Shown here in pieces: positions 9,292-18,081 of a stretch of 59,711 nt of DNA. A program made the translations under genes and the position numbers. Numbering within the stretch: position 1 is the stretch's first letter; each line of letters starts with the position of its first letter. The notes under the pieces were generated by a model that worked only from the letters and a program-made list of their open reading frames with translations, was not told the origin of the DNA and ran no database searches. The stretch lies in assembly GCA_031276865.1 (NCBI GenBank), contig JAISMF010000058.1, positions 1 through 59,711 of the forward strand, in the 5' to 3' direction. Source of the DNA: Deltaproteobacteria bacterium. Its GTDB lineage: Bacteria; Desulfobacterota; Desulfarculia; Adiutricales; Adiutricaceae.

Positions 9292-10180
9292 AAAACTCCC
9301 GAAAATCCAAAAGCCAGCTGGACCAGCGGTCGTCCCGACAGGAATCTAAAACCTTAAAGGGGCGCGCGAGGAATAGCTTCTCCTTAAGCTCCTCCGCCTC
9401 CCTTTGCAGCAATCCGGACACCACCGCGTAACGGCGTTTTTCAAAAGCGCCCTTCCAGATGAGTTCCAGATGAACGGCCAAAGGGACGTTCGCGAGGAGC
9501 AGCTCGCCTTCATAGCCGGCGTAGTCCCCCGCCTGGCCGTAGACGAACGCGACTTTATCCTCCAGTCGGTTTAACATGAGATTCCTCTCCGCCGCGTCCA
9601 CGGCCAGGCGGCTGTAGTCCACCCCCAGCACCCGGGAGGCCCCCAGCCGGGCGGCGGCCAGGGCCAGCACCCCGGTGCCGGTTCCCAGATCCAGGCAGCT
9701 CGCCGGATGGAACTTATTCTGGGGGCTGTAAATCCGCGCGAGAAAAGAAAGGCAGGCCCGGGTGGTGCCGTGCCCGCCGAAGCCGAAGGCCAGGCCGGGG
9801 TCGATGTGAACGGGCCGGACGCCCCCTTCCGCCGCCTCGGGCTTAGGGTTCGAGGCGCCTCGGGCTTCTTCCGCGCCCTCCCCTCCGGCGGGGAGGATGC
9901 TAAGGGGCCCGACCGCGAAGGCCCGGGCCCGGGCGCCGTCCTGCCACTCGTCGTAGCGCAGATTGTGGGTCTGCTGGAGTTTCAATTTCGGGAATTTTTT
10001 TAGAAGCCCTTCCGGCTCCACCGTTTCCAGGCAGAACAGAAAGGCGAAGCCGGCCTCGAAGTGCCAGCCCAGAAGGCCGGGTCCCAAGATCGTCCGCGGG
10101 TCGCTTCGCTCCAGCTCGTCTTTTAATCCGTCTTGGTCAAGGCGCAGCTCAAAGATCTTAAGCGGGGTGTCGGGTCGCAC
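9290..10180 (-). CDS. prmA: Ribosomal protein L11 methyltransferase-like protein
   Basis: 296 residues, close to the E. coli PrmA length. HIDPGLAFGFGGHGTTRACL matches the PrmA signature preceding the SAM-binding Rossmann fold. LDLGTGTGVLALAAARLGA is motif I and VLGVDYSRLAVDAAERN is motif II. The usual NIL catalytic-region motif appears as LLLANVPLAVHLEL, a deviation, so activity on L11 is likely but not certain. The start is GTG at 10180, 6 nt after the upstream HAD gene, implying coupled translation. Confidence 0.85.
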   Translation of the reverse strand: MRPDTPLKIFELRLDQDGLKDELERSDPRTILGPGLLGWHFEAGFAFLFCLETVEPEGLLKKFPKLKLQQTHNLRYDEWQDGARARAFAVGPLSILPAGGEGAEEARGASNPKPEAAEGGVRPVHIDPGLAFGFGGHGTTRACLSFLARIYSPQNKFHPASCLDLGTGTGVLALAAARLGASRVLGVDYSRLAVDAAERNLMLNRLEDKVAFVYGQAGDYAGYEGELLLANVPLAVHLELIWKGAFEKRRYAVVSGLLQREAEELKEKLFLARPFKVLDSCRDDRWSSWLLDFREF

Positions 10181-10186
10181 GTCTTT

Positions 10187-11089
10187 TCAAGACCCCAGGG
10201 CTTCCGCGGGATGCCTCTTCAGGTAATCCCCGTAGAGCGAGGGCCGCAGCTCGTCTAAGACGAACTTCAAGGGGGCCTTGCCGGCCGGCGGCATGTTTCG
10301 GAAGAGGGGCAGGAGATCCGCCGGGCCCTTTTCGCTTATGTAGGCCATCCCGGCCCAGCGCAGGAGATCAAGATCGTTGTAGTCGTTTCCCAGGGCCACG
10401 GCGTCTTCCGCTCCGAAACCCAAAGAGACCGCGAGCCTTTCCGCGGCCCGGCCTTTGGAGACCTCCGGGGGGTAGACCTCCAGCCACAAAGAGCCATCCT
10501 CGTAGGGGGAGGTGGTGAAGACGAAGGAGAGATTGGGGACGCGTTTTTGAAAGACGGCGGCCTTCTCCCGCATCAGCTCCGGCTGGGCGATTAAGAGCAC
10601 CTGCCCTAGGGGAAAGGAGCTTTCCCCCCTCCAGGGGATGGGCGCCCGGTCGGACTGGTTTATCATCGCCTCAAAAGACCTCGGGACCGGGGTCTTTTCC
10701 GGCAGTTTGTAATAGAAGGAATGAGCCAACGGAGGCGGAAAGCAGAAGGCGAAGCCTATATCCAGCTCCAGGGAGCATTGAACGGCCAAAGCGGCGTCCT
10801 CCGGCCTATACGAGCGGATCTCCAGCGTCTCCCCCTCCCCCTCTTTTCCCCAGCGGGTGAGGGCGAGTCCCGAACTTGATATAAGATAGTCCAGCTCGAA
10901 ATCCCGACTCCAATCCCGCAGAAATGTTTTGACGCTTCTGCCCGTGGCGACCACCCTCACGCCGCCCGCCTCGCCCACGGCCTTGAGGCTGACCAAATCC
11001 TCCGGGGACACCTCGCCCGCGAGAGGTTTGAGCGTTCCGTCAAAATCCGTGAACCAAAGAGGCGGCTGGACGGTTGCCTGTTTCTTCAT
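10187..11089 (-). CDS. HAD-superfamily (Cof-like) hydrolase
   Basis: 300-residue phosphatase of the HAD superfamily, Cof/MPGP-like branch. Motif I is WFTDFDGTL with both nucleophile and acid Asp, motif II is VVATGR, motif III Lys is in EVSKGRA, and motif IV is ALGNDYNDLDLL. The large cap between motifs II and III fits type C2 enzymes acting on sugar phosphates or similar small molecules. Substrate is not predictable. AGGGTGG lies upstream of the ATG. It forms a two-gene operon with prmA. Confidence 0.85.
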   Translation of the reverse strand: MKKQATVQPPLWFTDFDGTLKPLAGEVSPEDLVSLKAVGEAGGVRVVATGRSVKTFLRDWSRDFELDYLISSSGLALTRWGKEGEGETLEIRSYRPEDAALAVQCSLELDIGFAFCFPPPLAHSFYYKLPEKTPVPRSFEAMINQSDRAPIPWRGESSFPLGQVLLIAQPELMREKAAVFQKRVPNLSFVFTTSPYEDGSLWLEVYPPEVSKGRAAERLAVSLGFGAEDAVALGNDYNDLDLLRWAGMAYISEKGPADLLPLFRNMPPAGKAPLKFVLDELRPSLYGDYLKRHPAEALGS

Positions 11090-11986
11090 TTCTTGTCCAC
11101 CCTAACTTCACGCCGGATAAATTGAATATTTTTCCGGGCGCGACGCTACGCGCGAAAAAACATCGGGACGCGGATACAAACCAAAGGCACACCAGCGAAC
11201 GCGGGAAAAAACCAAAGACACACCAGCGAACGCGGAAACAGACCCGCGCGCGCGGAAGCGCGCGAACAACTTGACCCGCGGAAAAAGTCCCCCGGGGATC
11301 CCGCGGGAAAAAAAAGCTCCGAAAATTTTAAAGTCTTTAAACGCCCGACCGATAAAGATCGGGCGCGGGAATTTTACCCCGGGGCCCGGCTTTCCTCGTT
11401 TAAGAGGCCCCCCGCCCGAATAGGTCGGGGGCTTGCGGGAAGGGCGCCGCCTTCGGTAGCCCGGGGCCCCGCCTTAAAAAAGGCGGCCCGAAACGAGCCG
11501 GGGAACCGTCGGGGAATCCCGGTATTTGGAAAAAGGGCTTTAAAGCTCGCCGACCCCTTCGCGGAGGTCCCGAAGCTCCGGAAAAAGGTCTTCCGCCCGG
11601 GCCGCGGCCTTTTGGCCTCTTCTCTTAAGATAAATCAGCCGGAGCCGAAAAAGAAGAAAAAAGAGGGGCGGCGAGAAAAAACCCCGCTGGAGGCCTCGAT
11701 TGGAGACCGATTCGGCGGGGTCAAGGAGAAGAGGGGAATCTTGGAGCGCGGGATATAGGAGCGCGGGTTGAATTTTTTCAGCCGGCCGCCAAACGCGAAA
11801 CCGTATCACCGCCCGCGCGTCGTCCTTCGGGCGCGAGGGGCCTCGGGGGCGAAGCGCCGCGGTCACAGGGGCTTTTCGTCTACGGCGTGATTTTCGGCGG
11901 AGCGCCGGGGGACGGCGGAAGGCTTGAGGGGAACCGGCTCTCAGGGTTCCCCCCGGACTTCGGCCGGATGGAGGGATGTTTTTAGG
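11090..11986. other. Gene-poor GC-rich spacer
   Basis: About 900 bp. It contains a 27-bp direct repeat pair (11180-11236), a small hairpin CGCCCGA/TCGGGCG near 11342-11366 and several GC-rich dyads. A minus-strand open frame at 11540-11866 has no family features and is not called. Confidence 0.4.
11180..11236. repeat. Tandem 31-bp-period direct repeat, two copies
   Basis: ACCAAAGGCACACCAGCGAA followed by CGCGGGA (11180-11206) recurs with one substitution in its first 20 bases from 11211. It lies upstream of the HAD gene and has no assigned role. Confidence 0.6.
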
Positions 11987-12226
11987 CTAGAAACCCAGAT
12001 TCGTTCCCAGGCGGCCGGAGGGGGCCTCCTCGGAAAACGCGTCCTGGGCGAGCTTGCTCTCGCCGAAGACCTCCTCGCGCCTCAGCTGGCAGACGAGTTC
12101 GTTGCGGTGGGAGCATTCGCGGGCCGTCTCACGGCTGGTTTCGTACCAGCAACAGTGCTCGGCGGCCCTACACGCGGGTTCGGCCTTTTTAGCGGCTTCT
12201 TTACCGATGGTTAAATCTCTGGCCAT
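11987..12226 (-). CDS. Small Cys-rich hypothetical protein
   Basis: 79 residues starting MARDLTIGKE. The frame is open further upstream, but AAGGAAGGTGG sits just before the ATG at 12226 and fixes this start well. Five cysteines (C19, C25, C26, C38, C46) lie in a charged segment, suggesting metal binding or a disulfide-stabilised helical hairpin. There is no signal peptide, so it is probably cytoplasmic. I do not recognise the family. Confidence 0.6.
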   Translation of the reverse strand: MARDLTIGKEAAKKAEPACRAAEHCCWYETSRETARECSHRNELVCQLRREEVFGESKLAQDAFSEEAPSGRLGTNLGF

Positions 12227-12415
12227 TATCCACCTTCCTTTGGAGTGAAGGAAGTTCGCTGTCGCCGGAAAACTATGAGGAGGGCCCTCCGGCGGTTGAC
12301 GGGTGTGGGGGAAAATCCTCACCCGGTCCCCTTTTTCCGCCGTCCGGGATCCGGAGCGGGGGGAAAAAAGGGCTCTGCCCTTACATTAGTGAACAGTTGC
12401 AAATACGGTGCCAGT

Positions 12416-13387
12416 TTAGATGCCTTCCGCCGGCAACCGGAAGAGGTAGGGGCCTCCCGAAAGGCGGCCGCGGGAGGCGAGATGCGGGTTTAAAACTTTG
12501 AGGGTGCGGTAGTCGGTTTTATATCTCTCCGCCAGCTCGGTCCAGCTCACGGCCTCCGCGAAGTTCACCGTCTCCTCCCGGTAGCGGGGCGGGCGGTAAA
12601 GTCCGGCCGGAGGCGCGGCGTTGAAACCGAAGAGGGGGGCCCCCTCCAAAACCAGCTTGATGGCGGCTATGCGGTAGACGTAACGCTCGGTCTCCCGGGG
12701 CAGGTTGAGCTCGTAATAGTCGCGGCCCTTCTGGGAGGAGAGGGCGCCGGAGATTCTGGCCTCGCCGGCGTTGTAGGCGGCCATGGCCAAGGCCCAGCCG
12801 CCGAAGGCCTTATGGAGGGATGAGAGGTATTTGACGCCGGCCGGAAGCAAAAGCTCGGGGAGCAGGCGCTGATCCTGCTCTTTTCCCACCTTGAGTCCGA
12901 AGGCCCTGGCCGTGGAGGGAATGAACTGCCAGAGTCCGGAGGCGCCGGCGGGGGAGACCACCAGGGGCCGAAGATCGCTTTCAGCCACCGCCAGGTATTT
13001 CAGATCATCGGGGAGACCGGCCTCCGCCAGGGTCTTTTCGATGAGGGGGAAGAAGCGCAGGGCCCGACGGCGCCAGAGCTCCACCTGGGCGGGATGGTTC
13101 ACGGCCAGGAGGAACTCGTATTCCAGCCTTTCCCTTACCGCGGGTCTGTCCAGGGGGAGGCTTTCCCCGCAGAGGACGACGCTCGCGGGAATCTGGAAAT
13201 CGGTGCGCCTGGCTACCGGCTCCCCCAGAGTCTCCGGGTGGCGCGCCGCCTCCGGCGGCGCCGGAGGCCCGGGGCCCTTGACCGGAGCCCCCCCCTCCCC
13301 GGTTCCGCAGGAGCAGAGAAGGGCGGAGAAAAGGAGGGCCGCGAGGGCGACGCCGAGTTTCTTAGGGAAAAAAAACCGCCTGGACAT
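12416..13387 (-). CDS. MltD-like membrane-bound lytic murein transglycosylase
   Basis: Cleaves peptidoglycan glycan strands with formation of 1,6-anhydroMurNAc. The lysozyme-like SLT domain is clear: YLAVAESDLRPLVVSPAGASGLWQF holds the catalytic Glu (AES), followed by IPSTARAFGL and AMAAYNAGEARI. The C-terminus (VSWTELAERYKTDYRTLKVLNPHL) looks like one LysM-type module. MltD of E. coli has two. From the ATG at 13387 the N-terminus is a lipoprotein-like signal (SALLCSC with a possible lipidated Cys). The frame is open to 13552 but that extension lacks any signal character. About 323 residues. Confidence 0.85.
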   Translation of the reverse strand: MSRRFFFPKKLGVALAALLFSALLCSCGTGEGGAPVKGPGPPAPPEAARHPETLGEPVARRTDFQIPASVVLCGESLPLDRPAVRERLEYEFLLAVNHPAQVELWRRRALRFFPLIEKTLAEAGLPDDLKYLAVAESDLRPLVVSPAGASGLWQFIPSTARAFGLKVGKEQDQRLLPELLLPAGVKYLSSLHKAFGGWALAMAAYNAGEARISGALSSQKGRDYYELNLPRETERYVYRIAAIKLVLEGAPLFGFNAAPPAGLYRPPRYREETVNFAEAVSWTELAERYKTDYRTLKVLNPHLASRGRLSGGPYLFRLPAEGI

Positions 13388-14103
13388 CTCGGGTGAAAAA
13401 CCGGACGCGCTTTTCCGGCAATTCCTTTCGGGGATGGTCTGGCCGGGGCGGCCGGAGGCCGCCCGGAAGGGAAAGGGAGGGGGAGGGAGGCAATTTTTTC
13501 GCCGTTTCACCCTCTTTTTAAAAGGCAAAGGCTGTTTTTTGACAAGGGACAATTTCCCGGCGACTTCAGCATGTTATTACTCTTGCCCGGCCGTTGCAAG
13601 CTTTTTTTACACTTTTCAGACATTCGCCCCGGAAAGCCTTAACCTTCCCCTGGCTTCAAGACCTCTCCTCTTTTATCGGCGTTTTCGGGATCGGCGAAAA
13701 TACTTGAAAACATCCCATCCTTCCCCTCAGGCGGGTCTCAAAAAAAGCTTTCGGCGAATCCCGGAGCTTTTGGGAGGGAAAACCCGGAAGATCCGGGAGG
13801 CTAAGAGCGCGAAAGCTTCCCGGAGCGGTTCCCGAAAAACCAGGGACGAAGGAAAGCGGCCGTCTGGGGCTCTTTATCTCATACATTATTCGCGGATATG
13901 AAAAACAGATCTAGACTAGGGGATAAATTATTTTTTAGCAAGTAAAATTCATTACTTTTCTATCAAATTTATTTTATTTCTTCTCAAGGTCCTTATATTA
14001 AAGTTTAATTTTCAATTAACGTCTTCATTTTTAAAAATACGCTTATACGATCTTCTCTTGTTCATCCCCTTTCGACCGCGCGCCCTTGGACCCCCCCCCA
14101 CGT
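13388..14103. other. Intergenic region
   Basis: About 715 bp, GC-rich on the left, AT-rich from 13900 to 14060. No gene is supported. Confidence 0.4.
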
Positions 14104-14131
14104 AAAAAAGAGGGGGCGCCCCCCCTCTTTT
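14104..14131 (-). terminator. Terminator of dnaJ-like gene 1
   Basis: On the minus strand AAAAGAGGGGG-loop-CCCCCTCTTTTTT, 24 nt past the stop. A counterpart with the same GAGGGGG stem follows gene 2. Confidence 0.8.
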
Positions 14132-14154
14132 CAATCCCTGGAGCGACCACGCGT

Positions 14155-14784
14155 CTAGTTGTTACGGGGAAGAGTCTCGACGAACTCCAAATTCACCACC
14201 AAATCTCCCCTTTTCCCCTCTTTATGATCGTAGGCGCCCATGCTCCTCACCCTCACCTTTCCCCGCTCCAGCATCCCGGGGGTAAGGGTCAAATCGATTT
14301 GAAGCTCCCTCTCCTCGTAGCCGGAGCCGCCGCAGCGGTCGCAGGCGACGGGCTTGTAGACGAAGCCGCCGCCCTGGCGCCGCAAGGCGCTTCCGTGCCC
14401 CAGACAGCGGGGGCAGGCCTCGCCCCGGACCACGGGAAGGCTGATCCGGACGGAGCGGCCGGCCTGAGGCCGCTCGAGGATGAGATCGTAAAAAACATTC
14501 AAGCCGGAAGTTCTTTTAGCCGAAAAGACATAAGGGGAGCAGTCGGTCACCTCTTCGGAGCGAGATTTTTTTTCAACCTCCGAAGCGCCGCTCATAGCCT
14601 CGCGCAAAAGACCCTTGTAGGCCTCGTAGGCCTTCCGGAACTTTTCCGGACTGGCGTTATCCCGGGCGGAGACGCTGTCGGGGTGGTAGCTTTTGGCCAT
14701 CATGCGGTAAGCGGCCTTTATCTCCTCAATTCCAGCGCCCTCTTCGAGGTTCAAGTCTCTGTACAGGTCTCGGGCTGTCGTCAT
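14155..14784 (-). CDS. Short DnaJ-like co-chaperone, paralogue 1
   Basis: 209 residues. The N-terminal J domain has the HPD tripeptide at 34-36, which stimulates DnaK-type ATPases. The central region keeps only two of the four DnaJ zinc motifs, CPRCLGHG and CDRCGGSG (C124, C127, C148, C151), enough for one zinc site. The end (LTPGMLERGKVRVRSMG...GDLVVNLEF) matches the substrate-binding CTD-I strand region. CTD-II and the dimerisation domain are missing, so this is a reduced form of about half the usual DnaJ length. It is 90% identical (20 differences by eye) to the gene at 16904. GGAGG precedes the ATG and a sigma-54 promoter lies 40 nt further up. No dnaK or grpE is nearby. Confidence 0.88.
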   Translation of the reverse strand: MTTARDLYRDLNLEEGAGIEEIKAAYRMMAKSYHPDSVSARDNASPEKFRKAYEAYKGLLREAMSGASEVEKKSRSEEVTDCSPYVFSAKRTSGLNVFYDLILERPQAGRSVRISLPVVRGEACPRCLGHGSALRRQGGGFVYKPVACDRCGGSGYEERELQIDLTLTPGMLERGKVRVRSMGAYDHKEGKRGDLVVNLEFVETLPRNN

Positions 14785-14823
14785 TGGGCTTCCTCCGCTG
14801 TGATTGACTCACGCCCTTTATTA

Positions 14824-14840
14824 TTGCAACCACCGTGCCA
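14824..14840 (-). promoter_or_regulatory. Sigma-54 promoter of dnaJ-like gene 1
   Basis: Minus strand TGGCACGGTGGTTGCAA matches the sigma-54 -24/-12 consensus TGGCACG-N4-TTGCA, with invariant GG and GC at the correct spacing. The ATG follows about 40 nt downstream. The 17-mer is conserved with one substitution at the second paralogue. It requires an activator ATPase, which is not in the window. Confidence 0.85.
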
Positions 14841-14915
14841 TCTAAAATTATTCAGTGTTTACGGCATCTTAGCGCCTTGACGCCTCTAATTCTTCGCCGT
14901 TTTCACCCCGAAAGC

Positions 14916-14931
14916 GTGAACCCGGGGTCAC
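14916..14931. promoter_or_regulatory. Candidate upstream activator site, copy 1
   Basis: GTGAACCCGGGGTCAC, a 16-bp near-palindrome about 76-107 bp upstream of the -12/-24 element. That is the usual position for an enhancer-binding protein site. The identical 16-mer occurs at the same place above the second dnaJ-like gene. Confidence 0.55.
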
Positions 14932-15110
14932 AAGCTCCGAAAAGCTCCGGAAAGCTCTCGTCCATCCTTTAGACGCCTTCCCGGATAAAGCTCGAGAGAA
15001 GGCGAAGCTTCGCCTCCCGGCCCTTCTTCTTAAGCCTTTTTCCGCCGCGTTCCCCTTTTCGCGGAAACCGCGGGATTATGCTGAAAATATCTACGAGAGA
15101 TTATTAATTT

Positions 15111-15312
15111 GTGAAGATAAGTTCACAGTATAAGTCCCTCAGCCTCTAAATTCGCCGCGAATCAAAATGCCAATCTCCCGGAGCCTAAATTAAAGCGGAG
15201 ATACGTGAATCTTAATTCACAAGCTAAAAAGGCTCCGCCCCCCTGAAATAAAGTTATACAGACATTATGAAGAAATTATTTCGAAACACCCCTCTCAGAG
15301 GGGATTATTTTT
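15111..15312 (+). ncRNA. Candidate structured RNA or regulatory element with terminator, copy 1
   Basis: From left to right: palindrome GTGAAGATAAGTTCAC (15111-15126); stem CGGAGCC (15179-15185) pairing with GGCTCCG (15231-15237) and enclosing palindrome GTGAATCTTAATTCAC (15205-15220); intrinsic terminator CCCCTC-TCA-GAGGGG then ATTATTTTT (15289-15312). The same parts recur in the same order and spacing at 17860-18061 although the intervening sequence differs. A plus-strand transcript ending at the terminator is inferred. No promoter for it was identified. Confidence 0.45.
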
Positions 15313-16851
15313 GCGTGAAGCGCTCTTTACATTCCGCCGCGAACGCCCCGCCCGATTTCAGCCTTTCCCGTATTTCCCCTCGCCTCGCTTCCGCCTCTCT
15401 TCGCCCCCTCCTTTACCCCAAGCCCCTTTCCCCCCCCCCTTATTTTACCGCTCCACCCCCCCTCTCATTCCCCCCCGTTTGGAAATCTCCCCCCATCCCC
15501 TTATTTTCCCCTCCGCCGTAACCTTCGCCTTCCTCTGAAAAATGGTCGCGCCATTCAGGGCCCCGCGGGTGACGTTTCTTTCGCCCGTCTTTCAGGGAAG
15601 ACCCCCTCTAAAAGCGCCGCGGCCGATGAAAAAGCCCGCCGCGGCCGCCCCGGTCCGCTAAAAAAGCCCGCTCGATTAAATCGCGGCCCCGAACGGATTC
15701 CGGCCCCGGGGAAACGCCCCCAAGAGGCGCTTTAAACAGCCGTCGTTCTTTTTTCCGCTCCTACAAGTCCCCGCATCCGAGCGAAAAACTCGCGCCGGCG
15801 AGGGCGGCGTCCGATTTGAAAGCGCCGCCCGCTGGAGTGGCGGGGGTGGACGACGGCGGCCGCCACCCCCTTTTCGCTCCCCGGAAAACGCACCCAAAAT
15901 CCCCCGAACATCCCAATCCCCCGCCTGAAAGCCTCTTTGACTCGGGCTTTAAATATTGACGCCAATCCCTCGATATGGGTCGCGTTTCAATTTCGGCCGC
16001 CTAAAAACGCCGCGGAAAGATAACCGTCACTTTTAACTTGAGGCGCGATCCCAAACGAGTCTCACATCGTATTTTCCGTTCATTATTTTAGACGCCTTCA
16101 ACCAGTATGCGAAATTATAAACAAAAGGACTAAACGCCTGACATAATCATCAATTTGAAAAGCGAGACACGCGCGCTAATAGAGTTGAAGCGCGTTGAAA
16201 ATATCGACCGTGACTACTACTCCGGCGGTTAAATATTAGAAACAGCCTAGTATAAATCCGGTGACGCCGACCGACGGTAATCTAACTTTTATCCGCCGGA
16301 GCGATATCAAGATAATATCCGGCGCGGTTTAACCGAAGAGCCGATAATATTCGTCATGAAAAACCGTCACGACGTCAAACACGGTTCTCGAGAAAATAAA
16401 TCATTTAGGTGGGCGATAGAGTTTCCGCGCGCGGGGGTATGCGTTGTCTTTATTTAGCTATTTACTGGACGCGGTTTCTCCGGCATCATCTTAAAGCGCT
16501 AAAACAAAAAATGACATTAAAACTTATAGTCGCTTTTCACACGTACATATCTCGAAATATGTTCCGATGCGAAAATAACGCTTTCTTTAGCCGCCATGGC
16601 TTTCACTCGACAGATCCCCCTCAAATATACAACATCCCTTCGTTTGGATATTTTCAGTTATATCCACATACGACAAGAAACGATCTTTATATTTAAGCGG
16701 CGCTCTTTTGAAGAAAATTCGCCTTCGATAATTCATCGAGACGGACGCATGCGCGCCGACTAAACGCTCTCTATTTATATTTATCAAACGAATACTCATT
16801 TTTTTCCCAAGCCGTTTTTCCGCCGCGTTCCGCCCACGTCTAAGGGGGAAT
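15313..16851. other. Gene-free region between the two dnaJ-like modules
   Basis: About 1.5 kb. 15340-15530 is strongly C/T-biased on the plus strand, and 16020-16800 is a mosaic of AT- and CpG-rich stretches holding inverted-repeat element copy 4. No coding sequence is supported; the open frames have no family features. Confidence 0.45.
16215..16306 (+). mobile_element. MITE-like inverted-repeat element, copy 4
   Basis: 92 bp, ends TACTACTCCGGCGGTTAAAT and ATCCGCCGGAGCGATA, flanked by TA. The interior (TTAAATATTAGAAACAG...ACTTTTATCCGCCGG) shares its ends with copy 3 in the same orientation. Slightly degenerate termini. Confidence 0.65.
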
Positions 16852-16877
16852 AAAAAAAGAGGGGGAAAATCCCCCTC
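16852..16877 (-). terminator. Terminator of dnaJ-like gene 2
   Basis: Minus strand GAGGGGG-ATTTT-CCCCCTC followed by seven T residues, about 27 nt past the stop. Confidence 0.8.
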
Positions 16878-16903
16878 TTCGAAGCTTCAGCCGTTTTCTT
16901 TTT

Positions 16904-17533
16904 CTAGTTGTTGCGGGGAAGCTTTTCGGCGAACTCCAAATTCACCACCAAATCGCCCCTTTTCCCCTCTTTGTGATCGTAGGCGCCCATGCTCCTCACC
17001 CGCACTTTTCCCCGCTCCAGCATCCCGGAGGTCAAGGTCAAATCTATCTTAAGCTCCCTCTCCTCGAAACCGGCGCCGCCGCAACGCTCGCAGGCGACGG
17101 GCTTGTAGACGAAGCCGCCGCCCTGGCGTTTCAGGGTGCTTCCGTGCCCCAGACAGCGGGGGCAGGCCTCGCCCCGGACCACGGGAAGGCTGAGCCGGAC
17201 GGAGCGGCCGGCCTGAGGCCGCTCGAGGATGAGATCGTAAAAAACATTCAAGCCGGAAGTTCTTTTAGCCGAAAAGACATAAGGGGAGTAGCCGGTCACT
17301 TCTTCGGAACGAGCTTTTTTTTCTCCCTCCGAAGCGCCGCTCAGGGCGTTGCGCAAAAGGCCCTTGTAGGCCTCGTAGGCCTTCCGGAACTTTTCCGGGC
17401 TGGCGTTATCCCGGGCGGAGACGCTGTCGGGGTGGTAGCTTTTGGCCATCATCCGGTAAGCGGACTTTATCTCCTCGATACCGGCGCCCTCTCTGAGGTT
17501 CAGGTCTCTGTACATGTCACGGGCTGTAATCAT
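16904..17533 (-). CDS. Short DnaJ-like co-chaperone, paralogue 2
   Basis: 209 residues with the same architecture as the gene at 14155: J domain with HPD at 34-36, two Cys pairs (CPRCLGHG, CERCGGAG), truncated CTD-I. Differences are mostly conservative and none touches HPD or the cysteines, so both copies appear under selection. The loss of the non-zinc cysteine (TDCSPY versus TGYSPY) is the most visible change. GGAGG precedes the ATG. The whole module, including promoter and distal elements, is repeated with a constant offset of 2748-2750 bp. Confidence 0.88.
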   Translation of the reverse strand: MITARDMYRDLNLREGAGIEEIKSAYRMMAKSYHPDSVSARDNASPEKFRKAYEAYKGLLRNALSGASEGEKKARSEEVTGYSPYVFSAKRTSGLNVFYDLILERPQAGRSVRLSLPVVRGEACPRCLGHGSTLKRQGGGFVYKPVACERCGGAGFEERELKIDLTLTSGMLERGKVRVRSMGAYDHKEGKRGDLVVNLEFAEKLPRNN

Positions 17534-17572
17534 TGGGCTTCCTCCGCTGTGATTGACTCACGCCAAGACCTA

Positions 17573-17589
17573 TTGCAACCGCCGTGCCA
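17573..17589 (-). promoter_or_regulatory. Sigma-54 promoter of dnaJ-like gene 2
   Basis: Minus strand TGGCACGGCGGTTGCAA, the same -24/-12 element as at 14824-14840 with one substitution in the spacer. The surrounding spacer is less conserved than the element itself. Confidence 0.85.
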
Positions 17590-17663
17590 TCTTAAATTAT
17601 TCAGTAATTACGGCATGTTAGCGCTTTCCACGCCGTAATCCGCTCTTTTTTCGCTTAAAAAAC

Positions 17664-17679
17664 GTGAACCCGGGGTCAC
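17664..17679. promoter_or_regulatory. Candidate upstream activator site, copy 2
   Basis: GTGAACCCGGGGTCAC, identical to 14916-14931 and at the same distance from the sigma-54 element. Confidence 0.55.
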
Positions 17680-17859
17680 GGACGCCGTGAAAAGGATGGA
17701 GGGTGTAACCTTTATATAAAGACGCCTCCCGGAAAAACGCCGGGAGGACCCGGAGCCCCGCCTAGGAGCCTCCCCGGTTAAGACTGAGACTTTCCATTTC
17801 CGCTTATCTGGAAAAAATGCGGAATTATGATGAAATTATCAACGGACGGTCTGTCTTTT

Positions 17860-18061
17860 GTAAAGGTAAGTTCACACCGCGGCGCCCTTTAGGGTGAAAT
17901 TTTGCTCCAAATCAAAAGAGCGATCCCCCGGAGCCTAAATTAGAGCGGCGATACGTGAATCTTAATTCACAAGCTAAAATGGCTCCGTGTCGCTAAAACT
18001 AAGTTCAAGTAGCATTATCAAGAAATTATTTTAAATTACCCCTCTCCGAGGGGTTTTTTTT
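17860..18061 (+). ncRNA. Candidate structured RNA or regulatory element with terminator, copy 2
   Basis: Counterpart of 15111-15312. GTAAAGGTAAGTTCAC (17860-17875, one arm changed), stem CGGAGCC (17929-17935) with GGCTCCG (17981-17987) around GTGAATCTTAATTCAC (17955-17970), and terminator CCCCTC-TCC-GAGGGG plus a long T run (18039-18061). The terminator triloop varies while its stem is kept. Confidence 0.45.
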
Positions 18062-18065
18062 ATCC

Positions 18066-18081
18066 GTGAAGATGACTTCAC
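18066..18081. promoter_or_regulatory. GTGAA-N6-TTCAC palindrome
   Basis: GTGAAGATGACTTCAC, directly after the copy 2 terminator. It is one of a cluster of similar palindromes confined to 14.9-18.65 kb. Confidence 0.4.

Noticed and set aside
11540..11866. Open frame of 108 codons on the minus strand
   Set aside because: No ribosome site, no family features and high-GC composition that leaves long frames open by chance.
15267..15521. Open frame of 84 codons on the plus strand
   Set aside because: It runs through the intrinsic terminator at 15289-15312 and then a C/T-biased tract. Its Pro/Ser-rich translation is a composition artefact.
14916..18081. Palindromes as CRP/FNR sites
   Set aside because: GTGA and TCAC halves are 8 bp apart, not 6, and the adjacent A/T positions are invariant, unlike CRP boxes.
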